From contig CAYOZN010000008.1 in assembly GCA_964408455.1 (NCBI GenBank), positions 1 to 64,000 on the forward strand: a stretch of 64,000 nt of DNA, in the 5' to 3' direction. Source of the stretch: CAYOZN01 sp964408455. Its GTDB lineage: Bacteria; Planctomycetota; Phycisphaerae; UBA1845; UTPLA1. A model generated the notes under the pieces. It was not told the origin of the DNA, made no database searches, and saw only the letters and a program-made list of their open reading frames with translations. Of this stretch, positions 34,668 through 43,252 are shown one piece after another. Each line of letters opens with the position of its first letter. Within the stretch, counting starts at the first letter, position 1. Position numbers and translations under genes: made by a program.

Positions 34668-34772
34668 GGCGTTCAGTCGTCCCTACGGGACTTGGGTGCT
34701 TTCGCGTCCAAACCCAGCACTGAAGTGCTGGGCTATTTTCGAATGTCCCTACGGGACACGTTCGCGTTAAGG
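34668..34772 (+). repeat. REP-like palindromic repeat, copy 2 (intact)
   Basis: The element runs from the GTTCAGTCGTCCCTACGGGAC end through the 20-base CCCAGCAC/GTGCTGGG palindrome to a second GTCCCTACGGGAC palindrome. The outer palindromes are copies of each other in the same orientation class. It matches copy 1 almost base for base outside the gap. Confidence 0.75.
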
Positions 34773-34819
34773 GCAACAGGGGTTTCATTCGCGGGTGACG
34801 GGTAGAAGGAAAACAGCGA

Positions 34820-35002
34820 TCTGGCGCGGAGCGTGAGTTGATCAGGGCATTATTCAAGTCGGAGAATGGCGAGAAGAATATCCGGCGCGGAGCGTGAGTT
34901 GATCAGGGCATTATTCAAGTCGGAGAATCGCGAGAAGAATATCCGGCGCGGAGCGTGAATTGATCAGGGCATTGTTCAAGTCGGAGAATGGCGAGAAGCC
35001 CG
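34820..35002 (+). repeat. 61-bp tandem triplication of a gene start
   Basis: Three head-to-tail copies begin at 34820, 34881 and 34942 with only a few base differences. The third copy is the ribosome site, TTG start and first codons of the biotin-carrier gene. Each earlier copy therefore carries its own GGAG, TTG start and a reading frame of about 19 codons that stops four bases before the next TTG. Confidence 0.9.
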
Positions 35003-35493
35003 TCGAGGTGCGGCTCGAGCGAATGATCGACGAGCGTGCGGGGGCGTACTGGCTGACCGCCGGCGACGCGTCGCTCGAGATCGAGGTTCAGAGCGCCGGG
35101 GAAGCGGGCGGGGGCGTGATGCGGGCCGGGGGGCGTGTCCACCGCTATTTCGCGGCGCGGCGGGATGGCAAGGTGTTCGTCTGGCTGGACGGGCGAACGC
35201 ACGTGCTGGAGATCGTCGAGCGGACGGTTCAGCGGGCGGGCGCCGGGGGCGCGGAAGTATCCCGCCGCGGCGGGAGCGGGGCGATCACGGCGCCGATGCC
35301 GGGGACGGTGCTGAAGATCCTGGCCGAGAGTGGTGCCGCGATCGAGGCACACGAGCCGCTGGTGGTGATGGAGAGCATGAAGATGGAGATGACGCTGTCG
35401 GCGCCGCGGTCGGGGCGTGTGAAGGAAGTGCTTTGCAGGGCGGGCGAGCTGGTCGAGATGGGCCGGGTTCTGATGAAACTGGAAGAGGCGTAG
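34960..35493 (+). CDS. Biotinyl-domain (BT-BCCP) part of methylcrotonyl-CoA carboxylase alpha
   Basis: The 177-aa protein starts at TTG 34960 with GGAG six bases before. Residues about 10-90 resemble the BT domain that joins the alpha and beta subunits in acyl-CoA carboxylases (VRLERMIDERAGAYWLTAGD, VHRYFAARRDGKVFVWLDGRTHVLEI). Residues about 105-176 are a biotinyl domain: ITAPMPGTVLKILAE, then VVMESMKMEMT with Lys in MKM as the biotinylation site, ending LVEMGRVLMKLEE. It is the missing C-terminal third of the subunit at 32704. The stop is one base from the start of the HMG-CoA lyase gene, so the two are coupled. Confidence 0.9.
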   Translation: MIRALFKSENGEKPVEVRLERMIDERAGAYWLTAGDASLEIEVQSAGEAGGGVMRAGGRVHRYFAARRDGKVFVWLDGRTHVLEIVERTVQRAGAGGAEVSRRGGSGAITAPMPGTVLKILAESGAAIEAHEPLVVMESMKMEMTLSAPRSGRVKEVLCRAGELVEMGRVLMKLEEA

Positions 35494-35494
35494 C

Positions 35495-36409
35495 ATGTCG
35501 GCGATTCCCGAGCGCGTGCGTATCGTCGAGGTGGGGCCCAGAGACGGGCTTCAGAACGAAGCCACGCCGATCGCGACGGCGGCGAAGCTGGCATTCATCC
35601 GGGGTTTGATCGATGCCGGGCTGGGCGAGATCGAGGCGACGTCGTTCGTCAGCCCGAAGTCGATTCCACAACTGGCAGACGCCGGGGAGCTGGCTGCGCA
35701 GCTGGTGCCGGCGCCGGGCGTCGTGTATTCGGCACTGGTGCCCAACGCGAAAGGGCTGGAACGGGCGCGGGCGGCGGGCTTCCGCCGGGTCGCGGTGTTC
35801 ACGGCGGCATCGGACGAATTCACGCGGCGCAATATCAACATGGGCGTGGACGAATCGCTGGCGACGTTTGAGCCGGTGGTGCGCGAGGCGCTGGCGGGGG
35901 GCATGAGCGTGCGCGGATACGTGTCCACCAGCTTCGTGTGCCCTTATGCGGGGGAGGTGCCGCCGCGCCGCGTGCGCGAAGTGAGCGAGCGGCTGATCGC
36001 GATGGGCTGCGACGAGGTGGCCATCAGCGATACGCTCGGCGCTGCTGCGCCGCGCGATGTGGAGCGGACGCTGGCCGAGGTGCTGCGCCGCGTGCCGGTG
36101 ACGCAGGTGGCGCTGCACCTGCACGATACGTACGGTACGGCGCTGGCCAATGTGTATTCGGGGCTGATGCTGGGCGTGGCGACGTTTGATGCATCAGCCG
36201 GAGGGCTGGGCGGCTGCCCGTACGCGAAGGGTGCGAGCGGGAACCTGGCGACGGAGGACCTGGTGTATTTTCTGGAGCGGATGGGCATCGCGACGGGGGT
36301 TGATCTGGCGAAACTGGCGGCGGCATCCAGTGTCATCGCGAGGGCGCTGGGGCGGGAGCTGCCGGGACGGAATTGGAAGAGGCTGCAGAAGGGGGGAGAA
36401 AAAGACTGA
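35495..36409 (+). CDS. mvaB: Hydroxymethylglutaryl-CoA lyase
   Basis: The 304-aa length is normal for the family. The enzyme cleaves HMG-CoA to acetyl-CoA and acetoacetate, the last step of leucine degradation. Visible are the N-terminal VEVGPRDGLQNE metal/substrate motif, ATSFVSPKSIPQLADA, DTLGAAAP, LHLHDTYGTALANVYSGL (metal-binding His pair) and the catalytic-Cys loop GGLGGCPYAKGASGNLATEDLVY. The start at ATG 35495 overlaps the upstream ribosome site GGAAGAGG and lies one base after the biotin-carrier stop, so translation is probably coupled. Confidence 0.94.
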   Translation: MSAIPERVRIVEVGPRDGLQNEATPIATAAKLAFIRGLIDAGLGEIEATSFVSPKSIPQLADAGELAAQLVPAPGVVYSALVPNAKGLERARAAGFRRVAVFTAASDEFTRRNINMGVDESLATFEPVVREALAGGMSVRGYVSTSFVCPYAGEVPPRRVREVSERLIAMGCDEVAISDTLGAAAPRDVERTLAEVLRRVPVTQVALHLHDTYGTALANVYSGLMLGVATFDASAGGLGGCPYAKGASGNLATEDLVYFLERMGIATGVDLAKLAAASSVIARALGRELPGRNWKRLQKGGEKD

Positions 36410-36448
36410 CGCGGGGATGCGGGGACGCGGGGACGCGGGGCTTGCGTT

Positions 36449-38839
36449 TCAGTCTGGGAGCAGGGCGTCGACGAATGGCTGAAGATCGGCGCCGTCGGCG
36501 ATGCCGCTGTTGTCCATGTCGGCGCGAAGCGCGTGACAAACGTCGATGTCATCGCCGATGAGAACGGCGACGAATTCGTCAATGTCGCCGGTTGTGACAC
36601 TGCCGTCGCAGTCGGCGTCGCCGGCGAGAATCGAGAAGGTCAGAATGGCGTCGCCGCCCGGCTGACCGTCGCCCGAGGGAAGCAGCACGTCGTCGTACCA
36701 GGCGTCGTCGTCGACTTCGCCATCGAGGTTCATGGCGTTGGCCGTGATGCCGGCGGACAGAATTGTGAGGGTGTACTCGTCATTGGGCAGCAGCGACCAG
36801 GCGATGTCGGCGGTCTGTGTCGCAGGGTTGTAGGCAACAAAGCCGGGGGCGAGCGGGCCGGTGAGGGCGCCAGCCATCTCCACGTCGGCGGCATCGAAGG
36901 AGGCGATATCTTCGCTGAATGCGAGATGCACCAGCGTCTGAGCCGCCGGGGCGTGGACGGTGATCTCGGCATCGACCAGCACTGGCGGGGCAGCAAGGAC
37001 TTCCGTGAGTTGCACGCGGCCACCGAGTATGTGGTTGCGCGTGTCGACGCCGGCAGCCTCGTCAAACTCGACCGAAATCGGTGCACCGCCGATCTTCAGC
37101 ACGTAATGCTCCGTCCAGGCGTCGTTCCAGATTCGATGGACGGTGGCGCCATTCGCGGTCGTCACACGAATATCGACGGGCATGGTGATGAGTCCAAAGC
37201 CGAAAAGGTTCTGCGACTGGCGGACCAGCAGTTTGAGATAGTCCTGTCCCTCGATGGTTTGATTGGCGTAGCTCCACTCGTAATCTGGGCTGCCGGGATT
37301 CATGATCCACTGATCGACGAACCAGCCCAGATCGATTCCAAAGGAAGATGAAATCGAGGCGGAAAACTGGGCGGTGGTGGCGAAGCTGTCGGCATATGCA
37401 CTGCGATAGTCGGCGATCGCATCAAAAAAGGCGTCGTCGCCCATGACGTGTCGCAGCATGTGGAGGATCCAGCAGCCCTTGTTGTAAACATCGTTGGTGC
37501 TGAAGATCGCTCCAGCGCTGCCGATGCTGGTGCGATAGACGCGGGCATCCGGGTCGCCGGGCCTGCGGGCATTGACGCGCGACCAATAGGAGCTGATGCC
37601 GCCGCCGGGCTTGATTTCGCGGTAGAGGCATTCGGCGTAGCTGGCAAATCCCTCATTCAGCCAGATGTCGTACCAGGTGGCGCAGGTGACTTCATCGCCC
37701 CACCAGTGATGGGCCAATTCGTGGGCCATGATGTCGCTGTAGTTGTCGACCCGCCACATGCTGGAGATGGTCTGGTGCTCCATGTTGGCGCCGAGGCCGC
37801 CACCGGTTTCTGCGACGCCATACTTCTCGTCGAGGAAGGGATAGGGGCCGAATCGCTGGCCAAATTTGTCGAGCATGACCAGCAATTCGTCGCAGCCGGC
37901 CATGTGGGCGGGAAGCGGCTGGTTGAGGCCGAAGTCCCAATGGTCGGGATAGAGGTAGCAGAGCACGGGCATGGTCCCGGGGCCGTTTCCGATGTCGAAA
38001 TTGTAGCCGATGTTGTAGATCTGGTAGTTGGTCACGGCCAGCGATGCGAGATAGGGCACCATCGGGTTTACTTCGTGCCACTTGTGCTTGACGCGGCCGC
38101 CGGGGAGTGCCTCGATACCGTCACTGATGCCGTTGGAGGCGACGACGAGGCCGTCGGGCACGGTGCAGTGCATCTGCATGGTGGCCTTGTCGCCGAGACT
38201 GTCCTTGCAGGGCCACCAGTAGCGGGCGTAGTAGGGCTCGGACAAGGTGGCGACGGCGAGATTGCCATTGCGGAGCCACCACACGAATGCGCCAAGGCCG
38301 CCGACGGCGGGGTAGCCGTCATAGTTGACCGAGATCTGAAACTCCTCGCCGGCGTCGTAGGCACGATCGAGTGTGATGACGATGGTGTTGCCGGGACGAA
38401 CAAAGGAGACTGCATCGCCGGCGACGGATGTCACGTTCAGTAAAGCCAGCAGATCGACGGTGAACGTGGAGAGACCGCTGACCAGCGAACGGGCGGTGAT
38501 GGTTGAGGTGCCCTCCACACGGACGGCGGTGATATCGGGGCCGGTCAATTCAGGAATGAGTTCGATGTCGAGGAGGTAGTGCAGGACGTCCGTATCCGCA
38601 TCACTCTCTCTGGGCAGGGGACCATCGCCTGGTTGTGGTTGCGGAGGCAAAGCCGCCCGGCCGCAGGCGGCATGCTCTTTGCCGTCGAGGCCGGCTTCGG
38701 GCGACGTGGCGACATATTGCGGCGCGCCCAGCGCAGCGGCCTGCGGGTCATCGGGTTGTAGCGCCAATCCGGGAACGTTCAGCGCAGTGGCTACGACACC
38801 ATGCAGCAGCGCAACGGCGCACGCGGTCGGCAATGACAT
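36449..38839 (-). CDS. Secreted M1-family metallopeptidase with dockerin-like C-terminus
   Basis: I choose ATG 38839, five bases after a strong GGAGGTGGG. The 796-aa protein has a signal-peptide-like N-terminus (PTACAVALLHGVVATALNVPGLA). The M1 (aminopeptidase N-like) catalytic domain shows the substrate motif GANMEHQT (GAMEN variant) and zinc ligands H373-E-L-A-H377 and E396 in WLNEGFASYAE. A beta-sandwich region follows, with an Ig-like DUF-type module (PPVLVDAEITVHAPAAQTLVHLAFSEDIA in part). The last 60 residues carry two EF-hand-like dockerin motifs (GDADCDGSVTTGDIDEF, DMDNSGIADGADLQPF). It probably degrades peptides outside the cytoplasm. No C-terminal sorting helix is present. Confidence 0.88.
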   Translation of the reverse strand: MSLPTACAVALLHGVVATALNVPGLALQPDDPQAAALGAPQYVATSPEAGLDGKEHAACGRAALPPQPQPGDGPLPRESDADTDVLHYLLDIELIPELTGPDITAVRVEGTSTITARSLVSGLSTFTVDLLALLNVTSVAGDAVSFVRPGNTIVITLDRAYDAGEEFQISVNYDGYPAVGGLGAFVWWLRNGNLAVATLSEPYYARYWWPCKDSLGDKATMQMHCTVPDGLVVASNGISDGIEALPGGRVKHKWHEVNPMVPYLASLAVTNYQIYNIGYNFDIGNGPGTMPVLCYLYPDHWDFGLNQPLPAHMAGCDELLVMLDKFGQRFGPYPFLDEKYGVAETGGGLGANMEHQTISSMWRVDNYSDIMAHELAHHWWGDEVTCATWYDIWLNEGFASYAECLYREIKPGGGISSYWSRVNARRPGDPDARVYRTSIGSAGAIFSTNDVYNKGCWILHMLRHVMGDDAFFDAIADYRSAYADSFATTAQFSASISSSFGIDLGWFVDQWIMNPGSPDYEWSYANQTIEGQDYLKLLVRQSQNLFGFGLITMPVDIRVTTANGATVHRIWNDAWTEHYVLKIGGAPISVEFDEAAGVDTRNHILGGRVQLTEVLAAPPVLVDAEITVHAPAAQTLVHLAFSEDIASFDAADVEMAGALTGPLAPGFVAYNPATQTADIAWSLLPNDEYTLTILSAGITANAMNLDGEVDDDAWYDDVLLPSGDGQPGGDAILTFSILAGDADCDGSVTTGDIDEFVAVLIGDDIDVCHALRADMDNSGIADGADLQPFVDALLPD

Positions 38840-38924
38840 GGGAACCCACCTCCACCACAGATGAGATATTCTATGCAGGGAGGTTGGCCCTATCCGCCGC
38901 GGGGTCCAGCTGAACAGCCGGGAA

Positions 38925-38960
38925 AAGAAAAAAGGCACGCCGCTGGCGTGCCTTTTTTTG
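38925..38960 (-). terminator. Bidirectional Rho-independent terminator
   Basis: An eight-base-pair stem (38934-38941 with 38945-38952, loop of three) is flanked by A-rich bases on one side and T7 on the other. Read on the minus strand it ends the PEP-CTERM gene at 38994. Confidence 0.88.
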
Positions 38961-38993
38961 GAGCTGCGAAATTTTTCACGCTGCCGCGGTGAA

Positions 38994-39722
38994 TCAGCGG
39001 CGGCGGCGGAGCAGGGCCAAGCCGCCGAGGATGACCATGCCGGCGGTGGCAGGCTCGGGGACGACGTTGAAGCCGCCGGTGATGCCGACCGAGTCACCCG
39101 GCGTCAGCGAGAATTCGAAATGAATGCCAATGGAACCAACAACGGCGGGGCCGGGGAACGTGGGCGGAAAGACCGGAGCGCCGAAGACCTCGGGGCCGAA
39201 TGTCGGGGAGGTGGTGCTGGGAGCGATGAAGCCGGTGTCAAACGGATCGGTGAAGAGGCCGACGTGAGGCACACCGTCAATCAACGACTGATAGATGGGC
39301 GTGCCGGGCACGGACTGAACCGAGCCGCCATCGCCATCCACAGTGACGGAGAAGCTGGAGGACCCGCCGGTCAGGGTGGGGGCCGCAAGCGGAATCGTCG
39401 GCAGGACAAAGGAGACGGAGAAGTCCTGCTTGACGCCGCTCATGTTGGTGACGGCAAAGGCGCCCGCCAGAAACGGATCGGGATCGCCATCCATATCCCA
39501 GCTGATATTCAGGTTTGGATTTGCGTTGTATTGCCCGGTGAAGTTCCAGATGTTGTCACCGTCGGTATTGGTGCCCGGCTGCTCCGTGCCCCAGATGGTA
39601 GAGCCGTTCATGCCCACCTGGATGCTGAGCATGGGGGACTGTGCCAAGGCAGTCGCACTGGCCAGACCAAACACAGCGACTGCGAGGACCACGGCCCGAT
39701 GGTTGCGAATGGTCAACGTCAT
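38994..39722 (-). CDS. PEP-CTERM protein 3
   Basis: The 242-aa protein starts at ATG 39722, with AGGAG about eight bases upstream. A signal peptide ends ALA/QSPML. The body is Gly/Thr/Pro-rich and strand-like without a recognised domain. The C-terminus is VPEPATAG, a hydrophobic helix (MVILGGLALL) and RRRR, the PEP-CTERM sorting signal handled by exosortases. It has its own terminator and a long upstream intergenic region, so it is probably transcribed alone. Confidence 0.86.
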   Translation of the reverse strand: MTLTIRNHRAVVLAVAVFGLASATALAQSPMLSIQVGMNGSTIWGTEQPGTNTDGDNIWNFTGQYNANPNLNISWDMDGDPDPFLAGAFAVTNMSGVKQDFSVSFVLPTIPLAAPTLTGGSSSFSVTVDGDGGSVQSVPGTPIYQSLIDGVPHVGLFTDPFDTGFIAPSTTSPTFGPEVFGAPVFPPTFPGPAVVGSIGIHFEFSLTPGDSVGITGGFNVVPEPATAGMVILGGLALLRRRR

Positions 39723-40072
39723 CTTCTCCGCTCCTGATATTCAACTTAGTCGGTGGTGCGGGTCGCCACCTGATGAGAGAGGATGGTGCTTCTTTCCAGT
39801 CCGCCTCTCATGCTTCCAACATCTAGTCCTGCCGAGGATGGTACTCGAACGGTTTAGTCGACTCAAGCTTTTTGGCGGCAATCGCCTGTAAATCCGGGAT
39901 GCGGTGCGTCGGACTTCGCTCGGCTGTAACCTTTTATAATTGCATGAGTTCTGGTTTCAAAGACATGCGCGGCAGTACCAGCGTGGTCGTTTAAGCGAAC
40001 GAAGGCGGCGGGTCTGGGGCCGATAACGCGACTCCCGCTGGGATATTGCCCGGGGGTTGATTATCGGGGCAG
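39723..40072. other. Intergenic region upstream of PEP-CTERM gene 3
   Basis: No gene is seen in these 350 bases. A TATAAT occurs on the plus strand at 39935-39940, but no plus-strand gene follows for more than 3 kb. The reverse strand there is also AT-rich. The region must hold the end of the gene at 40073 and the promoter of the gene at 39722. Confidence 0.4.
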
Positions 40073-40879
40073 CTACGACTTTGGCGGCGCCGGCAGGTAG
40101 CGGCGCAGGGCCTTTTCGAGGCCCCGGAGCCGTGTGGGATCGACGCGGTAGAAACGCATCGCCGTGCCGTGGACCTCGTGCTGTCCGATGTGGTCGTCCC
40201 GGTCGCGGATGAAGTATTCGGTTTCGATTCCGCCGGCCTGGCGTGCGAGACCGATCCGGAGCCGGCCGTCGTCCTTTTCCCTGGTGCGATAGGTTTGTGC
40301 GAAGACCTTGCCGGTTTCGGGATCGATTTCGCGAAGCTTGAAGAGCATTCCGGGCTTCAGGTCGAGCAGGCAGAGCAGATCGCCGGTGAGATAAACGAAA
40401 CGGCCGGTCGGGCGCTGGTGGCGGGTCTCAGCCGGATCGGCATCGGCAGGCGTTTTGGTCAGGATAATCTCTTCTTTGGTGACGCGCAGCGCTTCCCTCG
40501 AGGTGGTGACTTTCCCGTCGCCTACGTAGCGGCGGATGGTCCAGTTGATCTCGATGGGGCAGAAGTAGCGATCGAGGCGACCATCGGCGATGACTTCGAG
40601 CGTTTCACCATTGGCGCCACGCATGATCGAGACGCTTTCGTAGATGTAGAAGCGCCGGCCATCCTTCTCTTCGGGGCGCAACACGCCGCGGCTGACGCCG
40701 TTCGGTTTGTCGCCGCTCCTGGCTTCGAGGAATGAATAGCGCGTCACGCCGAGCTTGATTTCGGGCAGGGCTTCGATAAGGCGTTCGCCCTCGGCGTGGA
40801 GGTCGAGGCCGGCGGGCGGGGCGTCGGCGGCCGGCGGCGTCAGCCACGCGAAACACGATGCGATCAGGACGGGCAGCAT
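40073..40879 (-). CDS. Secreted protein, paralogue of the 41044 product
   Basis: The 268-aa protein has a short signal-peptide-like N-terminus (MLPVLIASCFAWLTPPAAD). Its layout matches the next upstream gene: an acidic EGERLIEALPEIKLGVTRYSF opening, a strand-rich middle (GRLDRYFCPIEINWTI), a LKPGMLFKLREIDPETGKV motif and a C-terminal EYFIRDRDDHIGQHEV region. I do not recognise a named family. The two paralogues run in the same direction 164 bases apart and are probably a tandem duplication. Their location is inferred to be periplasmic or extracellular. Confidence 0.7.
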   Translation of the reverse strand: MLPVLIASCFAWLTPPAADAPPAGLDLHAEGERLIEALPEIKLGVTRYSFLEARSGDKPNGVSRGVLRPEEKDGRRFYIYESVSIMRGANGETLEVIADGRLDRYFCPIEINWTIRRYVGDGKVTTSREALRVTKEEIILTKTPADADPAETRHQRPTGRFVYLTGDLLCLLDLKPGMLFKLREIDPETGKVFAQTYRTREKDDGRLRIGLARQAGGIETEYFIRDRDDHIGQHEVHGTAMRFYRVDPTRLRGLEKALRRYLPAPPKS

Positions 40880-41043
40880 AAGCGCATTCTCCGAAATGAA
40901 CCGGGGCGAGCGCGAGGCGGATTAACGGGGGAGCCTCAGGCGGTCGTGGAGACCGCAGGGTGTCGCCGGGAGGTTCGCGGGTCCAACGGGATTGTCAATA
41001 TACGTGGCGGCGGCGTGCGAATTTCGGCTTGTCGCGGGCAATT

Positions 41044-41967
41044 CTATTCGTCGAGAATGCTTTTCTTGATTTCCAGCACTTTTTTCTTTGACGATCGGCG
41101 CATTTCGTAGTCTTCTTCGTCGTAGACGATCTGGGCGAAGCCCTTTTTGGGATCTATATAGAAATAGTAGCTTTCGGCGGGCTCGTTCTTCTTCTCCTCT
41201 GATCCGTCCACGTTGGCGGCGTCGGCGTTTTCGGGAGTGCCTTCCTCGGGTTTTTCGGCCTCCTTTTCCTCTTCGTCTTCTTCCTCGTCTTCCTCATCCT
41301 GCAAGCGGCTGAGGGGATATGTCTTCACGCCGACGCGCAGGCGCTTTCCTTTTTTCTTGACGGTGTAGACATCGATCTGGAACTTGTGGGTGTTCGGATT
41401 GAACGAGCGGAGGGCGAAGGACTGACCGCTCTTGAGTGGAAGAAACTCCACGAGGGAGGACATGGGCAGCACGTAGGGGCCCTTGGGGAGCCGGACCTTT
41501 TTCGTGTCCAGCTTCTGGCCGGAGCTGACGGGCTCGACCATTGCGCGCTTGGAGCCGAACTTGACGTCATACTGACGATTCCAGAAGCCGGACTGGAGCG
41601 TAAAGGAATCGACTTCGTGGTTGATCTTCAGCGGCCGGAGCTGTGCCGTCAGGTCGGCACTTAGTTTTGACTCGATCTGACCGCTCTGAGGATGGTCCAT
41701 GGCGTAGTCGTACTCGAAGTGATAGCCCGGGGCGCCGTCGACATCGGTGGATTTGAGCGTGACGATGTAGAAGCCGATGGGCTTTTCGTTCTTGAGCACG
41801 CGATAGTAGCGCTTCCAGTTGACGTCCGGCTTCTTTGGAAGGGCATCCAGAAGCTGATCGCCCTTTTTCACGAGTTCTGCAAAGTCCGGTTCGTCGGCGC
41901 GGGCCGTTACGGCTGGCGACAGGCATAGGGCGAACAACACCAGCGACATGGAGATTCGTGCATTCAT
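41044..41967 (-). CDS. Secreted protein with acidic insert, paralogue of the 40073 product
   Basis: I choose ATG 41967, eight bases after GGAG; the frame is open back to 42060. The 307-aa product has a signal peptide ending ARA/DEPDF. It then reads like its neighbour: KGDQLLDALPKKPDVNWKRYY, strand-rich LRPLKINHEVDSFTLQS, LKSGQSFALRSFNPNTHKFQ, and a C-terminal YYFYIDPKKGFAQIVYDEED. Between them lies a Glu/Asp-rich run (about 228-260) that the paralogue lacks. The function is not recognised. The order of conserved blocks suggests a duplicated periplasmic protein with one copy having gained a charged insert. Confidence 0.7.
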   Translation of the reverse strand: MNARISMSLVLFALCLSPAVTARADEPDFAELVKKGDQLLDALPKKPDVNWKRYYRVLKNEKPIGFYIVTLKSTDVDGAPGYHFEYDYAMDHPQSGQIESKLSADLTAQLRPLKINHEVDSFTLQSGFWNRQYDVKFGSKRAMVEPVSSGQKLDTKKVRLPKGPYVLPMSSLVEFLPLKSGQSFALRSFNPNTHKFQIDVYTVKKKGKRLRVGVKTYPLSRLQDEEDEEEDEEEKEAEKPEEGTPENADAANVDGSEEKKNEPAESYYFYIDPKKGFAQIVYDEEDYEMRRSSKKKVLEIKKSILDE

Positions 41968-42123
41968 CGGTCGTGCTCCACAAAGGTCATCGGTGTACAG
42001 CGGCCGGAAAGGACCGGCGGCGAGAATCCGGTCGGTTCCCGCCCGCCACTGACGCTCCATTATATAGAAAAGAGGCGGTGTCCGTCGCGTCCGCCGGGGC
42101 CCCGGCTGCCCGGCCGGGGGCCA

Positions 42124-42876
42124 TCAGATGGCGTGGCGGCGGGAATCGGCGGGCAGCAGAGGCTTCCAAGTGGTGAGATAGAGGAAGGGCGTGTCCACGA
42201 CGGCGACGGCAATTTTCACGAGGAAGGCGAAGGCGACGGCCTGGGTCCACTGGCCCGGGGACTGGAGGATGCCGCCCGTATCGGCCCAGGGGCCCAGCAG
42301 GAAGGCGAGATTGGTCAGGCCGGCGGTGGTGAAGAAGGCGGTGTCGAAGGCCTGTGCCAGCCAGGTGGAGGCGTTGCTGCGAAGCCACAGCAGCCGGCTG
42401 GTGCCGGTGCGGGTGCGGATGAGCTGGTATACGCGGATGTCAATGAGCTGGCACAGGAGGTAGGACACCATCGAGGCGACGACGACGCGGGGATAGGCGG
42501 CGGCGTTGAAGAGGTGTGCCAGATGGGGCTGTGCATCGTCGAACTGGTTGGGCGCGTACCAGAGCATGAACTGGCTGAGGACGACGACGGCGAGGCCTCC
42601 GCAAAAGCCGACGAGCACGGCGCGGCGGGCGACGGATCTGCCGTAGTGTTCGTTGAGCACGTCGCTGCCGAGCAGGACGGTTCCGAAGAGCACGTTGCCG
42701 CCGGTGACATCCATGCCGAAGAGGGTGAGGCTCTTGAAGACTTCGATGTTCATCAGGACGGTGCAAAGCAGGATGTAGGCCGTCAGCCAGAGGCTGCCGA
42801 GCCGGGCGGCGGCGACGAGGATTGCGCCGGCGGTGAGCAGGTGGAGCAGAAAGATGAGGTTATTGGAGAGTTCCAC
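42124..42876 (-). CDS. Queuosine-precursor-type transporter (YhhQ/QPTR-like)
   Basis: The 250-aa membrane protein has six or seven hydrophobic helices. Its family signature is LTLFGMDVTGGNVLFGTVLLGSDVLNEHYGRSVAR, with the conserved Asp-x-Leu-x-Glu-x-Tyr-Gly, and a later Gln-Leu-Ile-Asp-Ile-Arg-Val-Tyr. YhhQ-type proteins import queuosine precursors for tRNA modification. The start is unclear: GTG 42876 places the first helix at the N-terminus as in relatives but has no ribosome site, while the frame is open to 43050 with a non-membrane extension. No queuosine gene is nearby. Confidence 0.83.
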   Translation of the reverse strand: MELSNNLIFLLHLLTAGAILVAAARLGSLWLTAYILLCTVLMNIEVFKSLTLFGMDVTGGNVLFGTVLLGSDVLNEHYGRSVARRAVLVGFCGGLAVVVLSQFMLWYAPNQFDDAQPHLAHLFNAAAYPRVVVASMVSYLLCQLIDIRVYQLIRTRTGTSRLLWLRSNASTWLAQAFDTAFFTTAGLTNLAFLLGPWADTGGILQSPGQWTQAVAFAFLVKIAVAVVDTPFLYLTTWKPLLPADSRRHAI

Positions 42877-43252
42877 GGATGGTTGCGGCAAAATGCGCAG
42901 GTGACTGCGGCACCTGAGCGCGGCGGTGCAGGCGGCCGGGGCGCCTGTCCACACGGCGGCGCGAAGCGTGTTATAATTCACGGAAGCTAGCGTGTCGGCG
43001 CCTGTGCTGGAGAGGGGCGAGAACCGACGTGTCATTCGCCGCGGCAACATCGCGGAGGATGAGCGCGGTCGCGGGCGGGATCGCGTGCAAGTCGTCTCCG
43101 GGGTCGGGGTGCATCCTCACGTCTTGCGGTAGCGCGTGCGGGCCGCGCGGGTTTTCCTGTCGAACAGCATTTCTACGTTCCATTCATTTCTTCAGCGACG
43201 GTGCATCGGTTGGCGCTGATGGCGTCCGTCCATTTCTCCGGGAGGTATTACC
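42877..43252. other. Region between divergent genes
   Basis: This stretch holds the uncertain 5' extension of the transporter gene and the upstream region of the C25 peptidase gene. A TATAAT at 42971-42976 on the plus strand has no convincing -35 and lies about 280 bases before the peptidase start. Confidence 0.4.

Larger units (their letters stand above)
34252..34959. other. Repeat-filled insertion between the two halves of the carboxylase alpha subunit
   Basis: This 708-base stretch holds no convincing gene. It contains short tandem GTGCGAGGGTTTGTT-like units (about 34300-34345), two copies of a palindrome-rich repeat, a 100-N scaffold gap, and the first two copies of a 61-bp triplication that leads into the biotin-carrier gene. 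Confidence 0.8.

Noticed and set aside
42971..42976. TATAAT as promoter of the C25 peptidase
   Set aside because: There is no -35 element and the distance to the start is about 280 bases. The evidence is too weak for a feature.
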